From: Nostoc flagelliforme FACHB-838
GTDB taxonomy: Bacteria; Cyanobacteriota; Cyanobacteriia; Cyanobacteriales; Nostocaceae
Direction of reading: 5' to 3'
DNA length: 64,000 nt
Assembly: GCF_014698065.1 (NCBI RefSeq)
Contig: NZ_JACJSI010000029.1
Location: forward strand, 1-64,000
Below the pieces are notes generated by a model that saw only the letters and a program-made list of their open reading frames with translations, was not told the origin of the DNA and searched no databases. A program made the translations under genes and the position numbers. Shown in pieces: positions 17,661 through 27,320 of the stretch (position 1 is the stretch's first letter; each line of letters opens with the position of its first letter).

Positions 17661-19478
17661 TCACTCCATCAAAATCAACCGCAGAGGATCTAAACGCACA
17701 TACCAAGGAAAAGGTTTATCTTTCATCGTTGCCCATTTTTCTTTGAAGACTTCAGCTTGCAGATGGTAATCTTGAGAATTCTTGCTAGGCGAATTTAATT
17801 TGAGAAATAATGTCATCCGATGGGGCGTTTCACTTGTTCGTACTACCCAACAGGGAAAGGTATTTTCTTGTGATGAGTCGTTGGTAAAAATGAACTGATG
17901 GGCACGAATGCCGATGTGAGATAATTCGCTCTTAACTGGTTCAATTACTTGCAGAGTACAACCCCAATCAATCGCTTCTACCTGTTGCGATGACTGGAGA
18001 ACAGCACGGGAGAAGTTTTTACATCCGGTAAGTTGGGCGACACTAACGGTAGTAGGATGCTGGAAAATATCATATTTGCTGCCATGATGAACGGCTCTAC
18101 CATGCTCCAATACCAGCAGATTCGGGCAAATCCGATAAGCTTCTTCCATATTATGAGTGACAAATAGAGTCACACCTTTGTAGCCAGCTAGAGTTTCTGT
18201 CATTTGCTGCTCTAATTGGCTACGCAGATGGGTGTCAAGTGCGGAAAACGGTTCATCCAAAAGCAGCGCTTCCGGTTGACTTGCTAATGCTCTTGCTAAG
18301 GCTACCCGTTGTTGCTGGCCCCCTGAGAGTTGGTGCGGATAGCGATCGCCTAATCCCTGCAACTGCATTGCTATTAGTTGCTGTTCTACTTGTACTCTAA
18401 TACTCCCAGCAGATAGTTTTTTGGGCAAGCCGAAAGCAATATTTTGCGCCACACTTAGATGCGGAAACAGAGCGTAATTCTGCACTAAAAAACTGATGCG
18501 GCGATCGCGGCTGGGTAAATTAATTCCTTGTTTTGAGTCAAACAGTACTCTGTCATTTAAAACTATGCGTCCACTAGAAGGCGTTTCTATCCCTGCAAGA
18601 CAGCGCAAAATCATACTTTTACCTGCTCCAGAACCCCCCAATAGTCCCAAAGGTTGCTCATCAGTAGTGAAAGCAACTTTTAAATCAAAGCTAGGAAGTA
18701 TTTTTTCAATATTGACAAACAATCCCCCAGATTCAAAACTAGAGTCGAACGTATAAAGATTTTCTCCCCCTGCCTCCCCTGCCTCCCCTGCTCCCTCTGC
18801 TCCCTCTGCTCTCCTCCCCTTCTCCCTCAATTCTTGCCAAAAGTTGACTGCAATAATTCCAGAGAGAGAAATCACCATAATTGCGAGCGCCCAAAACCAC
18901 GCTTCGTCCATTGCTCCCGCTTCCACAGCAAAATAAATCGCCATTGGGATTGTTTGCGTTTGTCCGGGAATATTACCAGCCAACATCAGCGTCGCCCCAA
19001 ATTCTCCCAAAGCACGGGCAAAAGCGAGCATTGTGGCGGCTGCAATACCGGGTAACGCTAGGGGGAAACTGATGCGCCAAAAGATTGTAGCTTCAGTTGC
19101 ACCAAGGGTTCTGGCTACTCGCAGCAGATTACCGTCTATTTGTTCAAAGGCTCCTAGTGCAGTTTTATACATCAAAGGAAAAGAAACTACTGTGGCTGCG
19201 ATCGCTGCACCATACCAAGTAAAAACGATGGTGAAGTCAAAAGTCTCCATGAGTTTCCCTACAGGGCCATTTTTCCCAAAAAATAGCAGCAACAAGAAAC
19301 CGACAACTGTGGGAGGCAAAATCAGTGGCGCAATAAAGATACTCTCAATCAACGATTTACCCTTGCCACGATATCCCAGCATCCAGTAGGCAGCAGCGAT
19401 ACCCCAAAAGAAGGTGATAAATGTGGCAAGTAACGAAGTTTTGAGTGATATCCAAAGGGGCGATAAATCCAATGGCAT
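17661..19478 (-). CDS. modBC: Molybdate ABC transporter, permease-ATPase fusion ModBC
   Basis: A 605-residue fusion. Residues 1-215 are the ModB permease with several membrane helices and the EAA-type loop (RVARTLGATEATIFWRISFP, near residue 125). Residues about 250-470 are the ModC ATPase: Walker A GGSGAGKS near 281, signature LSGGQQQRVALARAL near 380, Walker B ALLLDEPFSALD, and the switch His in LFVTHNMEE. A C-terminal MOP-like domain follows. It imports molybdate for nitrate reductase and nitrogenase cofactors. The linker between the halves is low-complexity (EGAEGAGEAGEAGG), coded by a GCTCCC/GCCTCC repeat. modA is not adjacent. The fused form is known in cyanobacteria. Confidence 0.92.
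   Translation of the reverse strand: MPLDLSPLWISLKTSLLATFITFFWGIAAAYWMLGYRGKGKSLIESIFIAPLILPPTVVGFLLLLFFGKNGPVGKLMETFDFTIVFTWYGAAIAATVVSFPLMYKTALGAFEQIDGNLLRVARTLGATEATIFWRISFPLALPGIAAATMLAFARALGEFGATLMLAGNIPGQTQTIPMAIYFAVEAGAMDEAWFWALAIMVISLSGIIAVNFWQELREKGRRAEGAEGAGEAGEAGGENLYTFDSSFESGGLFVNIEKILPSFDLKVAFTTDEQPLGLLGGSGAGKSMILRCLAGIETPSSGRIVLNDRVLFDSKQGINLPSRDRRISFLVQNYALFPHLSVAQNIAFGLPKKLSAGSIRVQVEQQLIAMQLQGLGDRYPHQLSGGQQQRVALARALASQPEALLLDEPFSALDTHLRSQLEQQMTETLAGYKGVTLFVTHNMEEAYRICPNLLVLEHGRAVHHGSKYDIFQHPTTVSVAQLTGCKNFSRAVLQSSQQVEAIDWGCTLQVIEPVKSELSHIGIRAHQFIFTNDSSQENTFPCWVVRTSETPHRMTLFLKLNSPSKNSQDYHLQAEVFKEKWATMKDKPFPWYVRLDPLRLILME
18762..18832. repeat. Low-complexity repeat coding the ModB-ModC linker
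   Basis: Tandem CCTGCCTCC / CTGCTCCCTCTGCTCC on the plus strand, the same composition as the GGGAGCAGGGAGCAGGG strings found between cyanobacterial genes (for example 33895-33915). Here it is translated as a Gly/Glu/Ala-rich linker. Confidence 0.65.
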
Positions 19479-19864
19479 AGTTGCGTAAGGAAGAATTAGC
19501 TCAACTAATCCCTAATTTACCAACTTTAATCTCGAAAAGTTGGTAAAACTTGGTCAATTAGATTACGAACGATGAAGAAAATCCGAAAAACAGAATATTC
19601 ATATTGGAGAAACAATATGTAATGACTCACGCAGCTAGCAGATGTATTTTCTGTTATGGAATCTAGAGCAAAGACAAATTCGCTCCAATACTGCTCGGTT
19701 AAAGGGAAAAGGAGCGGAAGGCTCGATATATAAGGTTTTTTCCCTTTAACCCTTTCCCTTTCCCCCAAAACCCGACAAGTATTGAAATCCGCTTTGGAGA
19801 ACCTATACGAAAAAAGTATGACACTTGCGTCAGTCCTAAGAAAAATAGCAATAGGAGTTTATTT
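19479..19864. other. Intergenic region upstream of modBC and the RTX gene
   Basis: 386 bases. It must contain both divergent promoters. It includes a CCCTTTAACCCTTTCCCTTTCC-like low-complexity run (about 19742-19764). A ModE-like site was not recognised. An 80-residue minus-strand frame here is judged spurious. Confidence 0.4.
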
Positions 19865-20962
19865 ATGGCTATCTACGGCACTTCTGGCAATGACAATCTA
19901 ATCGGTACTGAATTGGCTGATATCTCCATTTTTGGTTATGCAGGCAACGATAATATTAATGGCAAAGGCGGAGACGACATAATCGATGCTGGAGAGGGAA
20001 ATGATTTAGTTTCCGGTGGCAACGGTAAGGACACTATCCTAGGTCGCGCAGGCAAAGATACTCTCTACGGAGACGATGGCAATGATGTTATTTATGGTGA
20101 AGCGGGCGATGACTTTATGTGGGGTGGAGCAGGCACTGATATTTTAATTGGTGGAACAGGCAATGATACTTACCTCATTTCTGCACAAACCGGGGATACG
20201 GCTGACACCATTACTGAAAATACAAACGAGGGTACTGACACTGTTTTATCTTATACTAACTACACTCTAGGGGCTAACCTAGAGAATTTGACATTATTGT
20301 ATGCCAATACTGCTTCCTCTGGCACTGGTAACAGCCTCAACAATAAGATTATAGGAAATGATTACTCAAATGTTCTCAGTGGTTTGGGAGGAAACGATAA
20401 CCTTGAGGGCAAAGGTGGCAACGATTATATCTTCGGTGGTGATGGTGATGACAACCTTCTCGGTGGGGCTGGTAATGATTTCCTTTATGGCGGAAAGGGT
20501 AATGACGCGCTCTTCGGTGACGAAATCACTAATGGTAGTGGTACTCCCGCAGGTAATGACTACTTGAGTGGTGAAGATGGTAACGATCTGCTCTACGGGG
20601 GACGTGGAAATGACACAATGCTTGGTGGTGCAGGCAATGATTTCCTCAATGGCTATGGCGGTGGTAGTGACGAAATCGATAGGTATACTGGCGGTACTGG
20701 GGCGGATACATTCAGTCTTGGTTACAACGGTTCTTTTACCAATATTGACTATTTGGGCAGTGGATATGCCATAATCACAGATTTCAAGCGATCGGAAGGT
20801 GACAAAATTAGGATCGGTGGTAGTATCAATAACTACAATTTTACAAAAAGTAACTTCGGTGGCACGGCAGCTTTAGATACCCTCATCTACAGAAATGGCG
20901 ATTTAATTGCTGTTGTGCAAGATACTACAAACGTATCTACCGCTTTAGACTTTGTTGTCTAA
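19865..20962 (+). CDS. Small RTX (hemolysin-type calcium-binding repeat) protein
   Basis: A 365-residue acidic, Gly/Asp/Asn-rich protein made almost wholly of RTX nonapeptides (GGxGxDxLx): one block at residues about 10-105 and a second at about 170-270, split by a spacer with SYTNYTLGANLENLTLLY, a beta motif common in such proteins. The C terminus (ADTFSLGY, DYLGSGYAIITDFKRSEGDK, then a hydrophobic end LDFVV) resembles uncleaved type I secretion signals. It probably binds calcium outside the cell after type I export; no catalytic domain is present. GGAG 9 bases before the ATG fixes the start. No secretion genes adjoin it; a hairpin follows. Confidence 0.87.
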   Translation: MAIYGTSGNDNLIGTELADISIFGYAGNDNINGKGGDDIIDAGEGNDLVSGGNGKDTILGRAGKDTLYGDDGNDVIYGEAGDDFMWGGAGTDILIGGTGNDTYLISAQTGDTADTITENTNEGTDTVLSYTNYTLGANLENLTLLYANTASSGTGNSLNNKIIGNDYSNVLSGLGGNDNLEGKGGNDYIFGGDGDDNLLGGAGNDFLYGGKGNDALFGDEITNGSGTPAGNDYLSGEDGNDLLYGGRGNDTMLGGAGNDFLNGYGGGSDEIDRYTGGTGADTFSLGYNGSFTNIDYLGSGYAIITDFKRSEGDKIRIGGSINNYNFTKSNFGGTAALDTLIYRNGDLIAVVQDTTNVSTALDFVV

Positions 20963-21001
20963 GTGAGTCTGACTTTTTACGTCTAGATGGTGTGAAAAGT
21001 C

Positions 21002-21035
21002 ATATCCCCGGCTTCTTACCAGAAGTCGGGGATAT
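21002..21035. terminator. Hairpin after the RTX gene
   Basis: ATATCCCCGGCTTCT, loop TACC, AGAAGTCGGGGATAT. A 15-base stem with one wobble position, 40 bases after the stop. No T run follows. Confidence 0.6.
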
Positions 21036-21115
21036 TAGCGATCGCTAGTTTTCACAAATCAGATAGGATTCTTGTAGGGCTACTAGCTACAAACTTTCAC
21101 CCAATAGTTTCTTAA

Positions 21116-22018
21116 CTAGTCCAGTTGAGCGCTGTAGGCACTAAAACCGTAAGCCAAAGTTTCTTTTAAATTACCTGAAGGCTTGAGACTTCTGTTAATA
21201 GCATTAGCAAAGGGCACTGGAATTCCTTTAATAGTTTCCGGCAAAATTGCATATTCTTGTGTCGGTTCGACAATGTATTCTGGACACTTCGTTTTCATGC
21301 CAGCAGTCGTTAACATTTCATTGATTTCAGCAGCAGAATATTGCTTGAGATAAACTGGATTTCTCACAAATGGGTTCAGTCTTCTGATAAAATTGTGGAT
21401 AATATGAGAAGGACAAGACTTATTGTGAAAGGAATGATTAAAAACAAAAATCCCACCAGGTTTTAGCACACGAGATATATCAGCCAGCAAATTCCTTAAT
21501 TGTGCATCTGGGATATGCATAAAAACGCAGTTAGAAATTACCAAATCTATAGAATTATCTTCTAAAGGCAATATTTCAGCAGAAGTACAAATCAAGTTAA
21601 ATTCAGCTTCTGGGAAAAAATTATATTCTTGCTTAACCTTGACTAACCGCCGCAATAAAGGTTCAGAAATATCAACGCCATAATATTTTTCGCATCTCAG
21701 ATTTTTCGCTTTAGAGAGATGCAAAGGTGCGCGACCGTAACCAGAACCAATTTCCAAAATCGAACCAACAGATTTATTCAACGGAAATTTGTTCCAAGTA
21801 CCGCCAGGCGTACCAGTTAGCAAAGTGTAATCTTCTTTAATGGGCGATGTCTCTGCAATTTTTTCAATTTTTTGGGAACCATAATATGTTTTACCAATAG
21901 CGTCCCATGTTTTTTTATGTTGAGTATTATTTAATTGTTCATAATCGCTAGGAAAATAAATACCATCTCGTAATTCAAAGTCATTTAAACTGAATTTTAC
22001 ATTTGCTAATTGAGACAT
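21116..22018 (-). CDS. Class I SAM-dependent methyltransferase
   Basis: A 300-residue methyltransferase of unknown substrate. Motif I is SILEIGSGYGRAPLHLSKA near residue 88, the acidic ribose-binding residue is in YYGVDISEPLL near 115, then LPLEDNSIDLVISNCVFMHI (motif II, near 160) and RVLKPGGIFVFNHSFHN (post-motif, near 190). The N-terminal 70 residues and C-terminal 90 residues lack known signatures. It starts at ATG 22018, divergent from the flavoprotein gene. The pattern suits small-molecule or lipid methylation. Confidence 0.8.
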   Translation of the reverse strand: MSQLANVKFSLNDFELRDGIYFPSDYEQLNNTQHKKTWDAIGKTYYGSQKIEKIAETSPIKEDYTLLTGTPGGTWNKFPLNKSVGSILEIGSGYGRAPLHLSKAKNLRCEKYYGVDISEPLLRRLVKVKQEYNFFPEAEFNLICTSAEILPLEDNSIDLVISNCVFMHIPDAQLRNLLADISRVLKPGGIFVFNHSFHNKSCPSHIIHNFIRRLNPFVRNPVYLKQYSAAEINEMLTTAGMKTKCPEYIVEPTQEYAILPETIKGIPVPFANAINRSLKPSGNLKETLAYGFSAYSAQLD

Positions 22019-22268
22019 TATGATTATTCCTCATGAATAGTTAAGTCTGTTTTCTGTTATACTCCTAACTCAGCATTAACCGCAAGTGATTTTTAGTGAG
22101 CTGCTTACCCTAAGCTTTCTTTAAAGTCTATAACTATTTTAAATTCGATGGAATGTGCTAGCACGCCTGTTGCATCCAAGTGAAAACCGTTATAATCACA
22201 ACCCATTGCCTGATGAGAACACAAGTTCGTATACATTAGTTGAGGGACTGCAACAATCGGAGGGTGAG

Positions 22269-23777
22269 ATGCTAGAAAGATCACAACAAAAACGGGTGGT
22301 AGTTGTAGGTGCTGGTTGGGCTGGTTTAGGAGCAACCTACCATTTGGCAAAACAAGGTTATGATGTGACACTTCTCGAAGCAGGCCCCTATCCCGGTGGG
22401 TTGGTGGCAGGTTGGCAAACAGCAGCCGGAAAATCTGTTGAAGCTGGTATTCATGGCTTCTGGTATCCTTACAAAAATATTTTTTCCCTCATCAATGAAT
22501 TAGAAATTAATCCTTTTACTACTTGGACTCGTTCTTCGCAATATTCGCCAGCAGGTTTGGAAGTTGAATCACCAATTTTTCAAGATTTACCACGACTTCC
22601 CTCGCCACTGGGAACTTTTCTCTACACTCAGTTTAAGCGGCTGCCACTAATTGACCGACTCAGCGCCCTGCCTTTACTTTATGCGGTTGTTGATTTTGAC
22701 AACTCTGATGCAGCTTGGCGGCGCTATGACTTTGTAACTGCCCGTGAATTGTTCAAAGATTTTAACGTTTCTGCACGGCTTTACCGGGATGCTTTTGAAC
22801 CGATGTTATTAGTGGGCTTGTTTGCCCCTGGTGAACAATGTTCAGCCGCCGCAACTTTAGGGATGCTTTACTTTTTTATTCTGGCTCATCAACCCGATTT
22901 TGATGTGGTTTGGTGTCGGGGAACTGTTGGAGAAAAGATATTTCGTCCTTGGGTGGAACGTATTGAAAAAGCTGGTGCACGAGTGTTGCCAAAGCGTCGG
23001 GTTACAGACTTAATTGTTGATAGTAATCAAGTCAAGGGTGTGGTTTGCGGTGATGAGGTTTTTAATGCAGATGCCGTGATTTTTGCGGTTGGAATCACAG
23101 GGATGAAAAAAATTGTCTCAACTAGCTCTAGTTTACAAAGCCGTGAAGAATTCCGTAATTTGAGTAATTTAGGAGCAATTGATGTTTTAGCAACGCGACT
23201 ATGGTTTGACCGCAAAATTGATATTCCTCGTCCTTCCAATGCTTGTTTTGGATTCGACACTAGTACAGGTTGGACGTTTTTTGATTTAAATGCTCTACAT
23301 GATGAATATCGAGATGAGCCGGGAACAGTGATTGAAGTTGATTTTTATCACGCCAATCAGTTCCTCAGTTTGAGCGATGAGGAGATTTTATCAATAGTTC
23401 AGGGTTATTTAGCAACTTGTGTACCAGCGTTTCGAGAGGCAAAGATTATTGATAGCAGTGTAATTCGGCTACCTCAAGCGGTGACTCACTTTGCACCCGG
23501 CAGTTATCGTTATATGTTGCCCGCCAAGACAAGTTTTGAGAATGTGTTTATGAGTGGGGATTGGATTGTGAACCGTCATGGTTCTTGGTCGCAGGAAAAG
23601 GCTTATGTTACTGGTTTAGAGGCGGCGAATTTGGTGGTGTCTTATTTGGGAGAAGGTCAGCCATCTGAGATTTTAGCTGTAGAAGAGGATGAAGTGCATA
23701 TCCAAGTGGCGCGATCGCTCAACCAAACTTTGCGTGACTTGGGCAAATCTACCCTACCTAATTTTTGGTTGCCCTAA
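22269..23777 (+). CDS. FAD-dependent amine oxidase / carotene desaturase-like oxidoreductase
   Basis: A 502-residue flavoprotein. The dinucleotide-binding motif VVVVGAGWAGLGATYHLA is at residues 9-26, followed by LLEAGPYPGGLVAGW, and the C-terminal FAD motif VFMSGDWIVNRHGSWSQEKA is near 440. The overall layout is that of the phytoene/zeta-carotene desaturase and HpnE family, so the substrate is probably a polyene; which one is not clear. GGAGGGTGAG directly precedes ATG 22269 and decides the start; an upstream frame extension (from 22155) adds 38 residues without similarity. It is divergent from the methyltransferase gene and followed by the DUF6464 gene. Confidence 0.82.
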   Translation: MLERSQQKRVVVVGAGWAGLGATYHLAKQGYDVTLLEAGPYPGGLVAGWQTAAGKSVEAGIHGFWYPYKNIFSLINELEINPFTTWTRSSQYSPAGLEVESPIFQDLPRLPSPLGTFLYTQFKRLPLIDRLSALPLLYAVVDFDNSDAAWRRYDFVTARELFKDFNVSARLYRDAFEPMLLVGLFAPGEQCSAAATLGMLYFFILAHQPDFDVVWCRGTVGEKIFRPWVERIEKAGARVLPKRRVTDLIVDSNQVKGVVCGDEVFNADAVIFAVGITGMKKIVSTSSSLQSREEFRNLSNLGAIDVLATRLWFDRKIDIPRPSNACFGFDTSTGWTFFDLNALHDEYRDEPGTVIEVDFYHANQFLSLSDEEILSIVQGYLATCVPAFREAKIIDSSVIRLPQAVTHFAPGSYRYMLPAKTSFENVFMSGDWIVNRHGSWSQEKAYVTGLEAANLVVSYLGEGQPSEILAVEEDEVHIQVARSLNQTLRDLGKSTLPNFWLP

Positions 23778-23883
23778 TCCGTAGGACGCGAAGAGTTAAT
23801 CAATAATTGTAATCTAAATTCGGTAAGCTAAAGAAAGCGATCGCGATACCATCTTTATAATGTAAATCAAATCACATAAGCTT

Positions 23884-24249
23884 ATGGAGCCAGACTCTTT
23901 ACAAACCGAGGTGATTCTGACGCATCCGCGTGAGTCCCTCGGTAAAGTGCAACTTGATTGGACACCCCAACCCGGAAACTATCTCGATTTTGAAGGTAAA
24001 ACCTACGCGGTTTTAGAACGCCGCCATCGATATCAACTTAAAGGTGGGCGCTACCGCTTGCATAATATTGCCATTTATGTACAATCTGCTAAACGACCAT
24101 CTGAGAAAAGTTTGGTAGCGGGACGTTGGGTAATTGGCGATGCTACCTGCTGTTACAATGCTCATTCAGAACTCATTCGCTGTGCAGTTAACCCAGATGG
24201 GCCTTGCGAATCTTGCCGCTTTTATGAAAAGTTAGAAGTTACAAGTTAG
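23884..24249 (+). CDS. DUF6464-type cysteine-containing cyanobacterial protein
   Basis: A 121-residue soluble protein. The N-terminal half is beta-rich (KTYAVLERRHRYQLKGGRYR) and the C-terminal part has cysteines in CCYNAHSELIRCAVNP followed by GPCESCRFYE, which could bind zinc or an Fe-S cluster. I recognise the C-terminal pattern from a cyanobacteria-restricted family I know as DUF6464; function is unknown. The ATG at 23884 has no strong ribosome site. It lies 106 bases after the flavoprotein gene on the same strand. Confidence 0.75.
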   Translation: MEPDSLQTEVILTHPRESLGKVQLDWTPQPGNYLDFEGKTYAVLERRHRYQLKGGRYRLHNIAIYVQSAKRPSEKSLVAGRWVIGDATCCYNAHSELIRCAVNPDGPCESCRFYEKLEVTS

Positions 24250-24317
24250 GAGTCAAAAAGTTCAAACATGATTTTGTAGCCAAGTCAGGAGGATGACCTC
24301 CTAACTTAGGCATCTAC

Positions 24318-25160
24318 TTAACTGCGTGATAACTGTCTATAGATATCAAATAAACCGTATGAAATGTCTGAACTCTCTGGACACAAAACCTGATGTGACT
24401 CTGGGAGTTTGTACCAAGGAATAGTTGGGTAAAGATGGTGAAGATAGTGATACCCAGTATTATGAGTTAAAAGATTAATTATCGAGTTAAGGTTTGATCT
24501 TGTACCGGATACAGTATTAAAGTGTTCATGTACCTCAGACCAACATGAATAACAAGAATAACACCATAGTAGGGGAACAAACCAGTATAACAGTAAGATT
24601 TGGATATGTCCTGATAAAAAGAAGCTGAGAACGACAACGAACCAAAACAGAACTATCTTAAAGCTGCTTTTGAACGGACGCCAGTCTAACTCTTTCATGT
24701 GAAGGTAGGAGTCTTCAAAGAAGAGATAGACACCAAATCCCATTATAGGTTTAATAAATAAGACAAATAACAAATTTTTGTTTGGTTTGTATAATCCCAA
24801 CATTTCATAATATTTAGGTATGTAATCTTTATCGCTCCCAAAATAATTATGATGAGGAAGGTGGTGCTTACGATAAGTAGCTACTGTTCTAAAAACAGGA
24901 AAAGCATAGAGGAACTCTAACTTTTCATTCCAAATTTTTCTCTGAAATAAATTGTTGTGTGTTGCTTCATGTACTAATCCTTCTCCGATAGCAAATTGAA
25001 AAAGGCCGATCGCCCATACTGAAATTAAATAGACAAATATATTATTTATCCAAATGCTAAAAGCAGCAATCATAAAAATTGCCATCCAGTCTCTCAGCAA
25101 AGCTAGGAAAGCTTTAATATCGTTTCGTTCAATAAAGTCAATTGGTTTACTTTGATACAT
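24318..25160 (-). CDS. Membrane fatty-acid desaturase family protein
   Basis: A 280-residue integral membrane enzyme with the three histidine boxes of the di-iron desaturase/hydroxylase superfamily: HEATHNN near residue 69, HHLPHH near 102, and HNTGYHYLHH near 233. Membrane segments lie around 28-60 and 155-210. Such enzymes insert double bonds or hydroxyls in acyl chains or carotenoids using O2 and reduced ferredoxin. It is shorter than the main cyanobacterial DesA/B/C proteins and closer in box spacing to the divergent ones, so the substrate is open. ATG 25160 is preferred over a TTG six codons upstream. Confidence 0.82.
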   Translation of the reverse strand: MYQSKPIDFIERNDIKAFLALLRDWMAIFMIAAFSIWINNIFVYLISVWAIGLFQFAIGEGLVHEATHNNLFQRKIWNEKLEFLYAFPVFRTVATYRKHHLPHHNYFGSDKDYIPKYYEMLGLYKPNKNLLFVLFIKPIMGFGVYLFFEDSYLHMKELDWRPFKSSFKIVLFWFVVVLSFFLSGHIQILLLYWFVPLLWCYSCYSCWSEVHEHFNTVSGTRSNLNSIINLLTHNTGYHYLHHLYPTIPWYKLPESHQVLCPESSDISYGLFDIYRQLSRS

Positions 25161-25341
25161 CTGTGCGTTATTTAACAAATCAAACTACTAAACTGCTGAA
25201 GGCTAAGACAAGGGCGGTTAAGAAAGAGCATACAGAGCATACTATTATATACTGCTAGATTGTGTTGAACTCTAGTAAACTGCCGTAAAGAATAAGGATA
25301 CCATTCAAAATTGTTACTGATTTCAATTGACTAACTTTGCG

Positions 25342-26373
25342 TCAACTTCCCGCACCAAAAACTTCTCCCACTGTTAAGCGGCTACCATTAACAAAATCCC
25401 ATCCCGACTGGGGACGTTTACCAGCTAGCTGAACCTCTCGCAACAGCAATAAACCTTCCCCAGTTTGGACGATCGCACCAATTCCTTTAACAATGCTGAC
25501 TACAACCCCCGGTTTGTCTGATGTATTTGACAAATCAGACAACTTATGGGCTAGCTCTTGTAATTCTGGTGGTAGATCGCGTAGACGCGGAGCGGCTTGT
25601 CGCCAGACATCGCTTATACAACCAAGGGGAGCAGAAGCGGTGATTTTAAACAGGTTGTCACGAAAGGTAGCCGTGCAGTTAGGGTAAAAGCCTCTAATTT
25701 GATTGTGTAATTGGATCGCGCTTTTTGACCAATCCAAACCATAATCTTGTTTTTGAATCAGAGGTGCATAAGTAGCTTCCAAATTATCTTGGGGAATTGG
25801 TTGAATTTCCTGGCGTTCCAACTTCAGTAGAGTTTCTACCAACAAATCCCCACCAATCGCAGCTAGTCTTTCGGCTAAATCTTGGGCATTATCCAGTAAT
25901 CCAATGGGTGTAGTAGCAATTTGTAGCATTGCGCCAGTATCCATCCCCACATCCATTAACATGGTCGTGATCCCCGTTTCCTTCTCACCGTTATACAAGC
26001 ACCACTGAATCGGCGCTGCACCCCGATATTTCGGTAAAATTGAGCCATGCACATTAATGCAGGCTAATTTTGGCATATTCAAGATTTTTGACGATAAAAT
26101 CTGTCCATAAGCGACAACAACAAACACATCTGCATTTAATTGTTTGAGTTGGGTTAACGTTTCAGTGTCTTTTTTTACCCGCTCCGGTTGCCATACAGGT
26201 AAATTATGAGCAGTAGCGATCGCTTTTACAGGTGTTGGAGTCAGTTTATTTCCCCGTTCCCGGCGTTTATCTGGTTGAGTGACAACTGCCAACACCTCAA
26301 ATTCTGCATGATTTAATAACTTTTCCAAAGTGGGTACAGCAAACTGGGGTGTACCAAAAAATACAATTTTCAT
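25342..26373 (-). CDS. fmt: Methionyl-tRNA formyltransferase, with an in-frame dispersed repeat
   Basis: A 343-residue enzyme that formylates initiator Met-tRNA with 10-formyltetrahydrofolate. The N terminus has [17 protein letters not shown], the catalytic Asn and His are in [20 protein letters not shown] near residue 110, and the catalytic Asp is in [11 protein letters not shown] near 148. The C-terminal tRNA-binding domain begins near 205. Residues 254-265 ([12 protein letters not shown]) are encoded by a dispersed repeat (25579-25613) placed within that domain, with a non-conserved stretch after it. This makes the protein somewhat longer than the usual 310-335 residues. The frame stays open, and the conserved end ([19 protein letters not shown]) is intact, so function is probably kept. 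Confidence 0.94.
   Translation of the reverse strand: MKIVFFGTPQFAVPTLEKLLNHAEFEVLAVVTQPDKRRERGNKLTPTPVKAIATAHNLPVWQPERVKKDTETLTQLKQLNADVFVVVAYGQILSSKILNMPKLACINVHGSILPKYRGAAPIQWCLYNGEKETGITTMLMDVGMDTGAMLQIATTPIGLLDNAQDLAERLAAIGGDLLVETLLKLERQEIQPIPQDNLEATYAPLIQKQDYGLDWSKSAIQLHNQIRGFYPNCTATFRDNLFKITASAPLGCISDVWRQAAPRLRDLPPELQELAHKLSDLSNTSDKPGVVVSIVKGIGAIVQTGEGLLLLREVQLAGKRPQSGWDFVNGSRLTVGEVFGAGS
25579..25613. repeat. Small dispersed repeat translated within fmt
   Basis: GCGTAGACGCGGAGCGG then CTTGTCGCCAGACATCGC. It encodes [12 protein letters not shown] on the minus strand. The untranslated copy at 6698-6732 is nearly the same. Confidence 0.8.
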
Positions 26374-27320
26374 TAATAAATTACTTGTAAGTCGTTAGTC
26401 ATTAGTCATTAGTTAATCGTAAGTGCGCTCTTAATAACTGACAATATTTCAGCAGCATGTCTAAATATAATTCATCAAACCAGCATTTAGCAGGTTCCTA
26501 TATTCTGGACGGCAGTTGCAAAACATAGTTGATTTGCTATAAATAATATTGGCTTTTGGTGGTACAATGTTTTCGTATTGATGAAACCTAAAGCCTGCTT
26601 AATTAACTTAATAGTTAACTTGACAAGTGTAACAGCTACGAGCATCTGCATCTGCCTCTAGTGAACCTAATCACCTAGTGGTTTTTCGTTACGAGTCGCT
26701 AGAGCATCTACCGAGTAAGTTTTATTGTGTTCCTGAAAAGCTATTGCATCTTCTAGCTATTTTTCTAGTCTAGATAGCAATTTATAACTTTGGGTTGCTG
26801 ATAGCAATATATTCTGAGTATGATGTATTATGCGTCCGCTTTCCCAGGTTTTTAATTAACGCCTCACGTTTACGATAATGAGGTTTTGCGCTGTTATATT
26901 TAGTGTGTAACCTGGATTATTTACAGCATACTAGCGATCGCTAGTACGATCCCCGATAACCGAGTTATTTCACCATTGCTTGCCAGCGTCATTACCCAAG
27001 CTATACCTTGAATAAACCTTGACCAAGAATTTTTTTTGGTGTGGTTGGGTATAGGAATAGCAACACTATATATCCTGTAGTAATTACTGAGTTCTCAGCA
27101 TATTTACTATACTCTCATATTTTTGCCAAAAAATATTCAGTACCTGAGTAATAAAAGGTGTAGACAATGATACTTAATTTTTGTAAAACTCTGCAAACTT
27201 TGTACAAAATATCTAGTCAAAGTTTTTAGTTTCTTGTTATACATATAATTACCGCCTGCCCTATTGCTGCATAGGTATTGCTCCTCACATAGCAACCGCC
27301 CCCTCTAGAGAGTCTACGAA
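26374..27320. other. Long intergenic region, no gene recognised
   Basis: About 950 bases. Seen: a GTTAGTCATTAGTCATTAG tandem just upstream of fmt, an imperfect hairpin with a T run at about 26658-26690 (CTAGTGAACC...CACCTAGTGGTTTTT), and a HIP1-containing palindrome near 26932-26945. Short frames of 20-26 codons occur at 26457 and 26581 without good start sites. A non-coding RNA is possible but I cannot identify one. Confidence 0.4.

Noticed and set aside
18834-19389. Several plus-strand frames inside modBC
   Set aside because: Shadow frames opposite a well-supported fusion protein.
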